A DNA stretch of 9,415 bases from DASYHS01 sp035998295 (GTDB lineage Bacteria; Pseudomonadota; Alphaproteobacteria; Azospirillales; Azospirillaceae): contig NZ_DASYHS010000211.1 in NCBI RefSeq assembly GCF_035998295.1, forward strand, positions 1-9,415, written 5' to 3'. Position 1 is the first letter of the stretch. Each line of letters starts with the position of its first letter. A program made the position numbers and the translations under genes. Below the pieces are notes generated by a model. It saw nothing but the letters and a program-made list of their open reading frames with translations. It had not been told where the DNA came from and did no database searches. Of the stretch, positions 1-7,032 are shown piece by piece.

Positions 1-2
1 TG

Positions 3-17
3 GAACAAATTAGGAAC
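3..17 (-). promoter_or_regulatory. LexA-type SOS box (GAAC-N7-GAAC)
   Basis: Two GAAC half sites at 3-6 and 14-17 are separated by exactly seven bases (AAATTAG). This direct-repeat layout, GTTC-N7-GTTC on the other strand, is the known LexA operator of Alphaproteobacteria, which differs from the palindromic CTGT-N8-ACAG box of E. coli. On the - strand it sits immediately downstream of a perfect TTGACA, so it would fill the -35/-10 spacer of a leftward promoter, a usual place for LexA repression. The controlled gene lies outside the window, so the target is unknown. rimO, on the right, is a less likely target. Confidence 0.6.
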
Positions 18-19
18 AA

Positions 20-25
20 TGTCAA
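20..25 (-). promoter_or_regulatory. -35 element (TTGACA) of a leftward promoter
   Basis: The + strand reads TGTCAA, which is TTGACA on the - strand, a perfect sigma70 -35 hexamer. A 16-18 base spacer puts the -10 box at or just beyond base 1, so it cannot be seen here. The LexA-type box at 3-17 would lie in this spacer. Confidence 0.5.
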
Positions 26-30
26 ATGGT

Positions 31-48
31 GGAGAGGGGATGTTCGCG
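31..48 (+). repeat. 18-bp copy of the outer end of the repeat at 7246-7263
   Basis: GGAGAGGGGATGTTCGCG occurs identically at 31-48 and 7246-7263. At the second site it is the outer end of a long inverted repeat plus eight flanking bases. The rest of the repeat is absent here, so this looks like a remnant or solitary end of a dispersed intergenic repeat. Confidence 0.5.
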
Positions 49-80
49 CCGTAACCGCTCGCTGTTTCCTTCCCTGTGCA

Positions 81-103
81 AGCGCCTCGGCAGGCGCTAT
101 ATA
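81..103 (+). promoter_or_regulatory. hairpin and TATATA box just before rimO
   Basis: A perfect 7-bp dyad, AGCGCCT (81-87) and AGGCGCT (92-98) with CGGC between, is followed directly by TATATA (98-103). If TATATA is a -10 box, transcription would begin about base 110, almost on the ATG at 112, giving a nearly leaderless mRNA. If transcription starts further upstream, the dyad is an RNA hairpin close to the start codon. No good -35 hexamer is seen (TGTGCA at 75-80 is poor), so the promoter reading is weak. Confidence 0.3.
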
Positions 104-111
104 GGCGCGCC

Positions 112-1464
<1,353 letters not shown>

Positions 1465-1487
1465 ACGGGCGGCGGGCGGCACGCGAT

Positions 1488-2390
1488 ATGGAACGCATCC
1501 GGGCGCTGACCCATAGCGGCACCTTCCACGCGGACGAGGTCACCGCCTATGCCGTGCTGGCGCTGGCCGAGCCGGAAACGGTGCCGCGCCACTTCACCCG
1601 GTCGCGCGACCCGGAGGTCGTCGCGCGGGCGGAAATCGTGTTCGACGTCGGCGGGGTCTTCGACCCGTCGCGCCACCGCTACGACCATCACATGCGCGAG
1701 CGGCCGCTGCGCGCGGACGGCACGCCCTATTCCTCGGCCGGGCTGATCTGGGCCGCGTTCGGGCGCGACGCGCTGCGCACGCTCGTCCCCGACGCGCCGG
1801 ACGGCCTGCGCGAGCGGCTGTGGGCGGCCATGGACCGGGAATTCATCCTGCCGACCGACAGGATCGACAACGGCATCGGCGAGGCCGACGGCCTGTCCTA
1901 TGCCGGGCTGATCGCCGACATCAACCCGGCCTGGGACGACACGGCGCCGGACGAGAACGCCCGCTTCCTGGAGGCCGCCCGGCTCGCCGACGCGGCACTC
2001 CGGCGCAAGGTCGCGGCACTGCTGGCGCGCCTGCGCGCCGAGGACGCCGTGCTGGCGGCGGCCGCGGCGGCGGCCGACCCGCGCGTCCTGGAACTGCCGG
2101 CCTCGATGCCGTGGCAGGAGGCCGCGTTCGAGCACGGGCTGCCGGTCCTGTTCGCGGTGTACCCGTCGCGGCCGGGCACGTGGCGGATCGACTGCATGCG
2201 GCCGGAGCCGGGCTCCTTCGGCCAGCGCCTGCCGCTGCCCGAGGCCTGGGCGGGGCTGTCGGGCGAAGCGCTGCAACGGGCCTGCGGCATCGCGGATGCC
2301 GGCTTCGTCCACCCCGCCCGCTTCACCGGCGGCGCCGCCAGCCGCGAGGGCGTGCTGGCAATGGCGCGACAGGCGCTGGCGCACGCCTGA
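1488..2390 (+). CDS. MYG1-family (UPF0160) metal-dependent hydrolase
   Basis: This 300-residue protein belongs to the MYG1/UPF0160 family. In eukaryotes MYG1 is a nuclear and mitochondrial 3'-5' RNA exonuclease; the family shares DHH-phosphoesterase-type metal-binding motifs. Visible are the N-terminal THSGTFHADEV (H9, H14, D16), then FDVGGVFDP (52-60) followed by the RYDHHM motif (D66, H67, H68). Near the C-terminus lie EPGSFGQRLPLPEAW and a VHPARFTGGAASREG segment, both like the family consensus. Length is near that of other bacterial members. The start ATG 1488 sits right before the conserved T-H-S-G-T-F-H segment; the longer open frame upstream (from 771) overlaps rimO and is a shadow. 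It is probably translated from the rimO transcript, and a link to RNA or translation is an inference. The exact bacterial substrate is unknown. Confidence 0.9.
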   Translation: MERIRALTHSGTFHADEVTAYAVLALAEPETVPRHFTRSRDPEVVARAEIVFDVGGVFDPSRHRYDHHMRERPLRADGTPYSSAGLIWAAFGRDALRTLVPDAPDGLRERLWAAMDREFILPTDRIDNGIGEADGLSYAGLIADINPAWDDTAPDENARFLEAARLADAALRRKVAALLARLRAEDAVLAAAAAAADPRVLELPASMPWQEAAFEHGLPVLFAVYPSRPGTWRIDCMRPEPGSFGQRLPLPEAWAGLSGEALQRACGIADAGFVHPARFTGGAASREGVLAMARQALAHA

Positions 2391-2484
2391 AAAGGCGCCG
2401 GCGCACGCGTGCCGGGCGGCGCGCCCGCTCCCGACGCAGGGGCGCCCTGCGGATGCGGCGCATATGATTCAAAAGCGAATACAG

Positions 2485-2506
2485 TCAGCAGCGTAGTCTC
2501 TGCTGA
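2485..2506. repeat. 7-bp inverted repeat, possible operator
   Basis: TCAGCAG (2485-2491) and CTGCTGA (2500-2506) are perfect inverted arms around eight bases. It lies in the AT-rich stretch upstream of the Gln-rich gene, about 70 bp before the -10 candidate. It could be a regulator site or an RNA hairpin; no T tract follows. Confidence 0.3.
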
Positions 2507-2688
2507 AATCATGGCGCACGAATATTAGAAGATCTACCGACATCGAATGTGTTAAAGCTTTCTTATTTTCTTCGATACTGGCGAAACTTCCGGGAGAGAG
2601 TGCGGTTGATGCAGTCCGTGGCGTTCGGGGCCGTGGGGCGTGGTCGACATGCCCCGCGCCGCCGAACCCGCGCCCATCCATCGAGACC

Positions 2689-2694
2689 AGGAGG
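2689..2694 (+). promoter_or_regulatory. ribosome binding site of the Gln-rich gene
   Basis: A perfect AGGAGG ends six bases before ATG 2701. It fixes the start and argues strongly that this frame, rather than the overlapping long open frames, is translated. Confidence 0.85.
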
Positions 2695-2700
2695 AATCGC

Positions 2701-3423
2701 ATGACCGCACGCAGTCTTCGTGCATCGCTGCTCGCCGGAGCAGGATCCCTGATGCTGCTGTCGGGCGCCGCCGTCGCCCAGCAGAGCGATCCCAACGTCA
2801 CCATCGTCCGTCCGGACGGCCAGGGGCAGCAGGCCCAGAGCCAGCAGCAGCAGCCGTCGCAGCAGCCGCAGCAGCAGGCGCAGAGCCAGCAGCCGGGCCA
2901 GTCCTCGGGCGGCCAGCAGCAGCAGCAGCAGTTCCCGATGGTCCAGCAGTCGCTGGAACAGGCGCGGCAGGCGATCCAGAGCCAGGACCAGCAGCGCGCG
3001 CAGCAGGCCGTCCAGCAGGTGCAGCAGAGCATCGAGCAGGCCATGCAGCAGGCCCAGGGCCAGGAGCAGCAGCAGGCGATGCAGCAGGTCCAGCAGGCGG
3101 TGCAGCAGGCGCAGCAGGCCGTCGAGCAGCAGGACATGCAGATCGCCACGGCGGCCCTGCAGACCGCGGAGCAGGCGCTCCAGGCGGCCGCGCAGCAGAA
3201 CCCGCTGCAGCAGGCCCGCCAGTCCCTGCAGCAGGCCAGCCAGTCGATCCAGCAGGCCGAGCAGGCGATCCAGCAGACCGAGCAGCGCATGCAGCAGCAG
3301 CAGCAGGCGCTGGAGCAGGCGCAGCAGACGCTGCAGCAGGCCGAGACCGCCGAGCAGGGCGGCAGCGGCGGCCAGGGCCAGCCGCAGCAGCCGCAGGGCG
3401 GCAGCAGCTCCTCGCCCCAGTAA
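2701..3423 (+). CDS. secreted glutamine-rich protein of unknown function
   Basis: I do not recognise a family. The 240-residue product begins with a clear Sec signal peptide: basic n-region (MTARSLR), hydrophobic core, and cleavage after AVA at about residue 26, so the mature protein is periplasmic or exported. About 92 of 240 residues are glutamine, and all appear to be coded by CAG. After a short DPNVTIVRP segment (30-38) and a Q/S/P/G linker to about 77, residues 81-218 are built from loosely repeated units of the type QQAxQAVQQ. Small hydrophobic residues recur every three to four positions, predicting long amphipathic helices. The break at N167-P168 suggests two helices that could pack as a coiled coil. 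The tail (220-240) is Gly/Ser/Gln-rich. The ribosome binding site is perfect and the gene stands alone. It could be a structural, envelope or adhesion-related protein; this is a guess. Repeat slippage may change its length between strains. Confidence 0.85.
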   Translation: MTARSLRASLLAGAGSLMLLSGAAVAQQSDPNVTIVRPDGQGQQAQSQQQQPSQQPQQQAQSQQPGQSSGGQQQQQQFPMVQQSLEQARQAIQSQDQQRAQQAVQQVQQSIEQAMQQAQGQEQQQAMQQVQQAVQQAQQAVEQQDMQIATAALQTAEQALQAAAQQNPLQQARQSLQQASQSIQQAEQAIQQTEQRMQQQQQALEQAQQTLQQAETAEQGGSGGQGQPQQPQGGSSSSPQ

Positions 3424-3460
3424 GCGGGCGAGCGGGCAAGACCCGGCTGGAAGTCAGTGG

Positions 3461-3487
3461 AGAGGCGCGCCCGTCAGGCGCGCCTCT
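3461..3487. terminator. shared hairpin between convergent genes
   Basis: A perfect 11-bp dyad, AGAGGCGCGCC (3461-3471) and GGCGCGCCTCT (3477-3487), encloses a 5-base loop (CGTCA). It lies 38 bp past the Gln-rich stop, and on the - strand the TGA of the phospholipase-like gene falls in the loop (3474-3476). It could stop transcription from both sides, though no T tract follows on either strand, so rho-independent termination is uncertain. Confidence 0.5.
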
Positions 3488-4967
3488 TCCACAGGCGCCA
3501 GGCGCGCAGCAGCAGGGAACCGGCGAACCAGACCAGGGCCGTCACCAGCGGCACGACGACCACGAGCGGGAAGGCGGCGACCAGCACCGCCAGGACCAGC
3601 ATGGCGAAGCCGATGGCGAAGAGCACCCTGCCCTCCATCGGGCTCAAGGGCCGCGATCCCGTGATCGCGGCCCCTGCCGTGTTGCCGACGCCCAGCGCAC
3701 CGGCGGCAAGGCGGCGGCCGCTTCCCGTCCGCTCGGGGCCACGTCTGGGCAGGCGGCGCCTGTGCGGGAGACCGTCGGGATGGTCGTCCCGCCGGGGCGG
3801 CGGGGCGGCGGGATGCACGCGCCGGCGGTCGTCGAGCACGATCTCGGTCGCGTTGCGCAGGTCGTCGAGATACGTGGCCTCCATCGCCTCGGCGAAGCCG
3901 CGGTCCTCGACGGTCACGTCCAGTTCCCAGTTGGTCAGCCAGCTCGCCACGTTCAGGTTGGTCGAGCCGATCCGGGACCATTTGCCGTCGCTGACCGCCG
4001 TCTTCGCGTGCAGCATCGAGCCGTTCCATTCGAAGACGCGGATGCCCGCCTCGATCAGGGGCCGGTAGCTCGCGCGGACCAGCGCCTGCACCGCCGGCGC
4101 GTCGCTCGTCCCCGGCACCAGGATGCGGACGTCGACGCCGTCGCGCACCGCGTCGGCCAGGGCGCGCACGAAGGTCGTGCTCGCCACGAAATAGGCGTCC
4201 GTCAGCCACAGCGTGCGGCGCGCGGCCGACGCGATGAGCTGGTCGAGGCGGTAGACGCCGAGCCGGCCGGGGCGGCCGCGGATGACGCGGACGCGGACGC
4301 CGCCCGGCACCGGGCCGGCGGGGCGCGCCATGCCGCCTGCGATGCTCCCCGCCATGTCCTCGGGCGGAATCCGGCCGCCGGCCTCGATCCAGGTCTCGGC
4401 GAAGGCGTCCTCGATGTCGGCGACGACCGGGCCGCGCAGCTCGACCCCGGTGTCGCGCCAGGCCGCGATGCCCTTGGCCGGGTCGCCGACCCAGGCGCGG
4501 GAGACGCACAGCCCCGAGACGAAGCCGATCCTGCCGTCGACGGCGATCGCCTTGCGGTGGTTGCGCTTCACCCAGGCCAGCGGCGAGGTCGGCTGCGGCG
4601 GGTTGAAGGCCCGAACCTCCACCCCCGCCTCGCGCAGCCGGGCCCAGAAATCCGACGGCACGATCCTGAAGCTGCCCCACCAGTCGTAGAGGAGGCGGAC
4701 CCGGACGCCCGCACGCGCGCGTTCGGCCAGCGCGCGGGCGAAGTCGCGGCCGACCTCGTCGTCGGCGACGATGTAGTTCTCGAAATGCACCGTGCGTTCC
4801 GCGCGCGCGATGGCGTCGAGCCAGGCGGGGTAGTTCTCGCCGGCGTCCTTCAGCAGCCGGATGCCGTTGCCGTCCACCGGCCAGCTTCCGGTGATCCGCG
4901 CGAAGGCGAGGTCGAACAGCTCGTCCCGCGCATCCGCCGGCAGGACCTCCACGTCATGCGCGGTCAC
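3474..4967 (-). CDS. phospholipase D / cardiolipin-synthase-like protein
   Basis: This 497-residue member of the phospholipase D superfamily has two HKD motifs: H137-R-K139-AIAV-D144 followed by GRIGFVSG, and H320-A-K322-TAVS-D327 followed by IGSTNLN. Both catalytic His-Lys pairs are intact. The layout (LLKDAGENYPAWLDAI start, FENYIVADDEVG, LYDWWGS) matches bacterial cardiolipin synthases and relatives, which join or cleave phospholipids through a phosphohistidine intermediate. There is no N-terminal membrane helix, unlike ClsA. Instead, after an Arg/Pro-rich linker (about 385-430), two hydrophobic helices (about 448-468 and 471-488) precede a basic end (RLWKRRA), predicting a C-terminal membrane hairpin. 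The start is GTG 4967; GGGGGA upstream is a plausible Shine-Dalgarno, and nearby ATGs are out of frame or absent. The 211-aa gene ends 27 bp upstream, so the two are probably one operon. Substrate is not determinable from sequence alone. Confidence 0.88.
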   Translation of the reverse strand: MTAHDVEVLPADARDELFDLAFARITGSWPVDGNGIRLLKDAGENYPAWLDAIARAERTVHFENYIVADDEVGRDFARALAERARAGVRVRLLYDWWGSFRIVPSDFWARLREAGVEVRAFNPPQPTSPLAWVKRNHRKAIAVDGRIGFVSGLCVSRAWVGDPAKGIAAWRDTGVELRGPVVADIEDAFAETWIEAGGRIPPEDMAGSIAGGMARPAGPVPGGVRVRVIRGRPGRLGVYRLDQLIASAARRTLWLTDAYFVASTTFVRALADAVRDGVDVRILVPGTSDAPAVQALVRASYRPLIEAGIRVFEWNGSMLHAKTAVSDGKWSRIGSTNLNVASWLTNWELDVTVEDRGFAEAMEATYLDDLRNATEIVLDDRRRVHPAAPPPRRDDHPDGLPHRRRLPRRGPERTGSGRRLAAGALGVGNTAGAAITGSRPLSPMEGRVLFAIGFAMLVLAVLVAAFPLVVVVPLVTALVWFAGSLLLRAWRLWKRRA

Positions 4968-4994
4968 GTCGTCATCCCCCGCCCCTGCTCCCCC

Positions 4995-5630
4995 TCACTC
5001 GTCTTCGCCGTCCGGGTCGCCATCCGGGCCGCCATCCGGATCGCCGTCCTGCTGCCCGGACCGACGGACGGACGTCGCCCTCAGATATTGGGCGGCGAGG
5101 CGCATCAGGAACTCCGCCACCGCGAGGTCGCGGCCGTCGTGGTCGGCCGCGGCATGGCCGTAGGCGCGTTCCTCATGCATCAACGCGGCTGCGATCGCCT
5201 CGGCACCAAGACGCTCGGCGAGCTGCGGTCCGCCGGTGCCGACGAGCTGGCGTTCGAGCCGGCCCAGCGCTTCCTCGACCTCCGCCATGTCGGGCCGGTC
5301 CTCGTCGAGGTAGTCGGTCTCGCTCGCGACCGGGGCGCCGCCGGCATGGGTGCGGGCGAGCAGCGCCGTCTCCAGGCCCAGGCGGAAGACGGTGCGGCGC
5401 GGGCGGGCGCGGCGGCGCAACCGGAGCGCCAGCATCGAGAAGAGCTGGGCGACCGTCTCGACGTCCTCGGCCGGCACCTCGTCGACGATGTCCAGGATCT
5501 CGGCGCTGATCGCATTGCGGGGCGTGCGGCCGGCGCGCACGACCGAGGTCGCGAAGACCGCGATCAGCGTGCGCAGAGCGTCGGCCTGCTCGTCCGGGGT
5601 GATCCGGCCGATCTCTTCTGGCTCGAACAT
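4995..5630 (-). CDS. hypothetical protein with acidic Asp/Gly/Pro tail
   Basis: I do not recognise this 211-residue protein. No signal peptide or membrane helix is obvious. Residues 1-95 look helical, with an Arg-rich stretch (70-79, LRLRRRARPRR). Residues 105-185 are acidic then Ala/Leu-rich, also helical (for example AEFLMRLAAQYL). The C-terminus (195-211) is DGDPDGGPDGDPDGEDE, an acidic tail coded by three 12-bp units. ATG 5630 was chosen because GGGAG stands seven bases upstream and the MFEPEEIG start is acidic and well formed; upstream codons of the frame lie in the intergenic region. It is the first gene of a - strand pair with the phospholipase-like gene (27 bp gap) and is divergent from rpoH. 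A role in membrane or stress adaptation is inferred only from this context. Confidence 0.75.
   Translation of the reverse strand: MFEPEEIGRITPDEQADALRTLIAVFATSVVRAGRTPRNAISAEILDIVDEVPAEDVETVAQLFSMLALRLRRRARPRRTVFRLGLETALLARTHAGGAPVASETDYLDEDRPDMAEVEEALGRLERQLVGTGGPQLAERLGAEAIAAALMHEERAYGHAAADHDGRDLAVAEFLMRLAAQYLRATSVRRSGQQDGDPDGGPDGDPDGEDE
5011..5046 (-). repeat. three tandem 12-bp units coding the acidic tail
   Basis: Three near-identical 12-bp units (5011-5022, 5023-5034, 5035-5046; consensus TCCGGGTCGCCA on +) encode G-D/G-P-D repeats at the end of the 211-residue protein. The changes between units are few, suggesting recent expansion. The D-x-D-x spacing faintly recalls calcium-binding repeats, but this is too short to call. 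Confidence 0.7.
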
Positions 5631-6073
5631 GCATGAGCTCCCGAGGCGGAATTGCCTCCCAGTCATCTGGGGTGCCGGAGCGCTCCTTTGAACGGGCCTT
5701 GGAGCGGTCCACCGGACGGGAATACCACGGCGCATGGCCGGCATGTCTTCGCCCCGTGCACGAACCCGTCGCGCCGAAAAAATCCCGAGAAGACGAACCA
5801 TGCCCGCGCCGACGCCGCGATTTGGACAAAATCCCCGCATAGAAAAGGAGAGCTTCGACGCACCGGGATTTTTGCTGAAAAGCGCACGTCAATTGGTGTG
5901 CCGGCCTTGAATTGAGGCCGTCGTCCACCATATCTAGCGTCGTTCCCGGAAAAATGCACGACTGCGACGACCGGCTGCCCCAGCGGGGGCCGGCATCGAT
6001 CCTGGCGCCGACCTCATCGGGCCGGGACCAGTCGCGAGGGCCGGGACATCGGGGGTGGAAGAGGAAACGCGAC
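5631..6073. other. divergent intergenic region between the 211-aa gene and rpoH
   Basis: This 443-bp stretch has no convincing gene. Close to the - gene is a small dyad, GAGGC/GCCTC (5644-5659), in its leader. Toward rpoH are the dyad and promoter candidate listed separately, and a GC-rich hairpin at 5971-5993 in the rpoH leader: CCGGC/GCCGG outside, CCCC/GGGG inside, loop AGC. On the - strand TTGACG (5892-5887) could be a -35 for the 211-aa gene, but no matching -10 is seen. Short open frames here (such as 98 residues on -, 5663-5959) lack a good ribosome binding site and recognisable features. Confidence 0.5.
5902..5936 (+). promoter_or_regulatory. rpoH promoter candidate inside a dyad
   Basis: CTTGAA (5906-5911) and CCATAT (5928-5933), 16 bases apart, resemble a sigma32 promoter (CTTGAAA and CCCCATNT). 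The overlapping TTGAAT (5907-5912) and TATCTA (5931-5936), 18 apart, could also serve sigma70. The -35 lies in the near-palindrome CGGCCTTGAATTGAGGCCG (5902-5920), a potential operator. Transcription would start near 5942, giving a leader of about 130 bases. Confidence 0.45.
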
Positions 6074-6982
6074 GTGGCAACGAATTTCAACATGGACCAG
6101 GACCTGGGCCGCTACATCGAGGACGCCAACCGGTACGACTACCTGACGGCGGAAGAGGAGCTGGCTTTCGCCCGGGACTGGCATGAGCGGGGCGACCGCA
6201 AGGCGCTCGACCGGCTGGTCGGCGCGCATCTCCGGCTCGTGCTCAAGACGGCCCGCAGCTTCCGCGGCTACGGCCTCCCGGTCGCCGACCTGGTGGCGGA
6301 GGGCAATGTCGGGCTGATGCAGGCGGCCGAGAAGTTCGATCCCGGCAAGGGGTTCCGCTTCGCCACCTACGCGCAGTGGTGGATACGGGCGGCGATCCAG
6401 GAATACGTGCTGCACAACTGGTCGCTGGTGAAGATCGGCACGACCGCCGGGCAGAAGAAGCTGTTCTTCAACCTGCGCCGACTGCGCGCCCAGCTCGACG
6501 AGGTCGAGGCGGGCGACCTGTCGGACGAGGCCGCCGAATCGATCGCCCGGACGCTGGACGTGCGCAAGTCCGAGGTGGTGGAGATGAGCCGCCGGCTCGG
6601 CGCCGACCGCTCGCTGAACGCGCGCATCGGCGAGGAGGAGGACAGCGAGTGGCTCGACCTGCTGGCCGACGACCGGGCCAACCAGGAAGTGCAGTTCGCC
6701 GACCGCCAGGAGCGCGTCGTCAACGAGGGCTGGCTGCGCGAGAGCCTGGACGTGCTGAACGACCGCGAGCGCCGCATCCTGGAGGCGCGCCGCCTGACGG
6801 ACGACCCGCGCACGCTCGAGGAGCTGAGCCAGGAATACGACATCTCGCGCGAGCGGGTGCGCCAGATCGAGGCCAAGGCCTTCGAGAAGATCCGCAAGGC
6901 CGTCCTCGGCAAGGCGCGCGACGCCCAGGCGCGGGCGCAGGCGCGGATCGAGGCCGCGAACCAGAACCGCATCGCCGCCTGA
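6074..6982 (+). CDS. rpoH: RNA polymerase sigma factor RpoH (sigma32 family)
   Basis: This 302-residue sigma70-family protein directs RNA polymerase to heat-shock and related stress promoters. Region 1.2 is about 10-40. Region 2 is about 46-122 and includes AEGNVGLMQAAEKFDPGKG and the aromatic DNA-melting segment FATYAQWWIRAAIQEY. The RpoH box QKKLFFNLRRLR (127-138) is diagnostic of this subfamily. Region 4.2, with its helix-turn-helix, is about 248-274 (RTLEELSQEYDISRERVRQIEAKAFEKI). The C-terminal end is Ala/Arg-rich. Start GTG 6074 follows AGAGGA by eight bases; ATG 6092 would shorten the N-terminus by six residues. Alphaproteobacteria often have several RpoH paralogs; region 2 here looks closer to the RpoH1 type than to the RpoHII oxidative-stress type, but this was judged by eye. 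A hairpin terminator lies about 50 bp downstream. Confidence 0.95.
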   Translation: MATNFNMDQDLGRYIEDANRYDYLTAEEELAFARDWHERGDRKALDRLVGAHLRLVLKTARSFRGYGLPVADLVAEGNVGLMQAAEKFDPGKGFRFATYAQWWIRAAIQEYVLHNWSLVKIGTTAGQKKLFFNLRRLRAQLDEVEAGDLSDEAAESIARTLDVRKSEVVEMSRRLGADRSLNARIGEEEDSEWLDLLADDRANQEVQFADRQERVVNEGWLRESLDVLNDRERRILEARRLTDDPRTLEELSQEYDISRERVRQIEAKAFEKIRKAVLGKARDAQARAQARIEAANQNRIAA

Positions 6983-6983
6983 A

Positions 6984-7015
6984 GCGGCGGTTAGGCGAGC
7001 CGGACCGCCGCCTAA
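6984..7015 (+). other. two alternative hairpins after the rpoH stop
   Basis: GCGGCGGT (6984-6991) can pair with ACCGCCGC (7004-7011), or TTAGGCG (6991-6997) with CGCCTAA (7009-7015). The two stems share bases and exclude each other. They lie directly after the stop codon, before the main terminator. They may protect the 3' end or simply reflect base composition. Confidence 0.35.
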
Positions 7016-7032
7016 GGGGCGGCCGGGAAATG

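Larger units (their letters stand above)
2391..2700 (+). other. gene-free stretch between the MYG1 gene and the Gln-rich gene
   Basis: No convincing gene is seen. The first 70 bases are extremely GC-rich and hold small dyads: GCACGCGTGC at 2403-2412, and GCAGGG/CCCTGC at 2436-2450 with a three-base loop. No T tract follows, so this is not a classical terminator. Bases 2465-2580 are clearly AT-richer than the surroundings and probably carry the promoter of the Gln-rich gene. GATACT at 2574-2579 could be a -10 box, with only a poor -35 (TTAAAG, 2552-2557). An inverted repeat is listed separately. Confidence 0.5.

Noticed and set aside
2..40. EcfG-type general stress promoter (GGAAC-N16/17-CGTT)
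   Set aside because: GGAAC occurs at 2 and 13, but no CGTT follows at the needed spacing. The GAAC-N7-GAAC reading explains both copies better.
2436..2450. GCAGGG/CCCTGC hairpin as terminator of rimO-MYG1
   Set aside because: The stem is only six pairs and is followed by GGATGCGG, with no T tract.
2469..3290. A Cys-rich 273-codon frame on -, antisense to the Gln-rich gene
   Set aside because: The Cys/Ala/Trp repeats are simply the reverse reading of CAG runs. The + frame has a signal peptide and a perfect ribosome binding site.
2640..5636. A 998-codon open frame on +
   Set aside because: It overlaps the Gln-rich gene in another frame and runs antisense through the phospholipase-like and 211-aa genes. 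Its product is Arg/Ala/Gly/Pro-rich with no motif. High GC removes stops from shadow frames.
5663..5959. A 98-codon frame on - in the rpoH upstream region
   Set aside because: There is no ribosome binding site or family resemblance, and it covers the rpoH promoter candidate. It cannot be excluded but is not supported.
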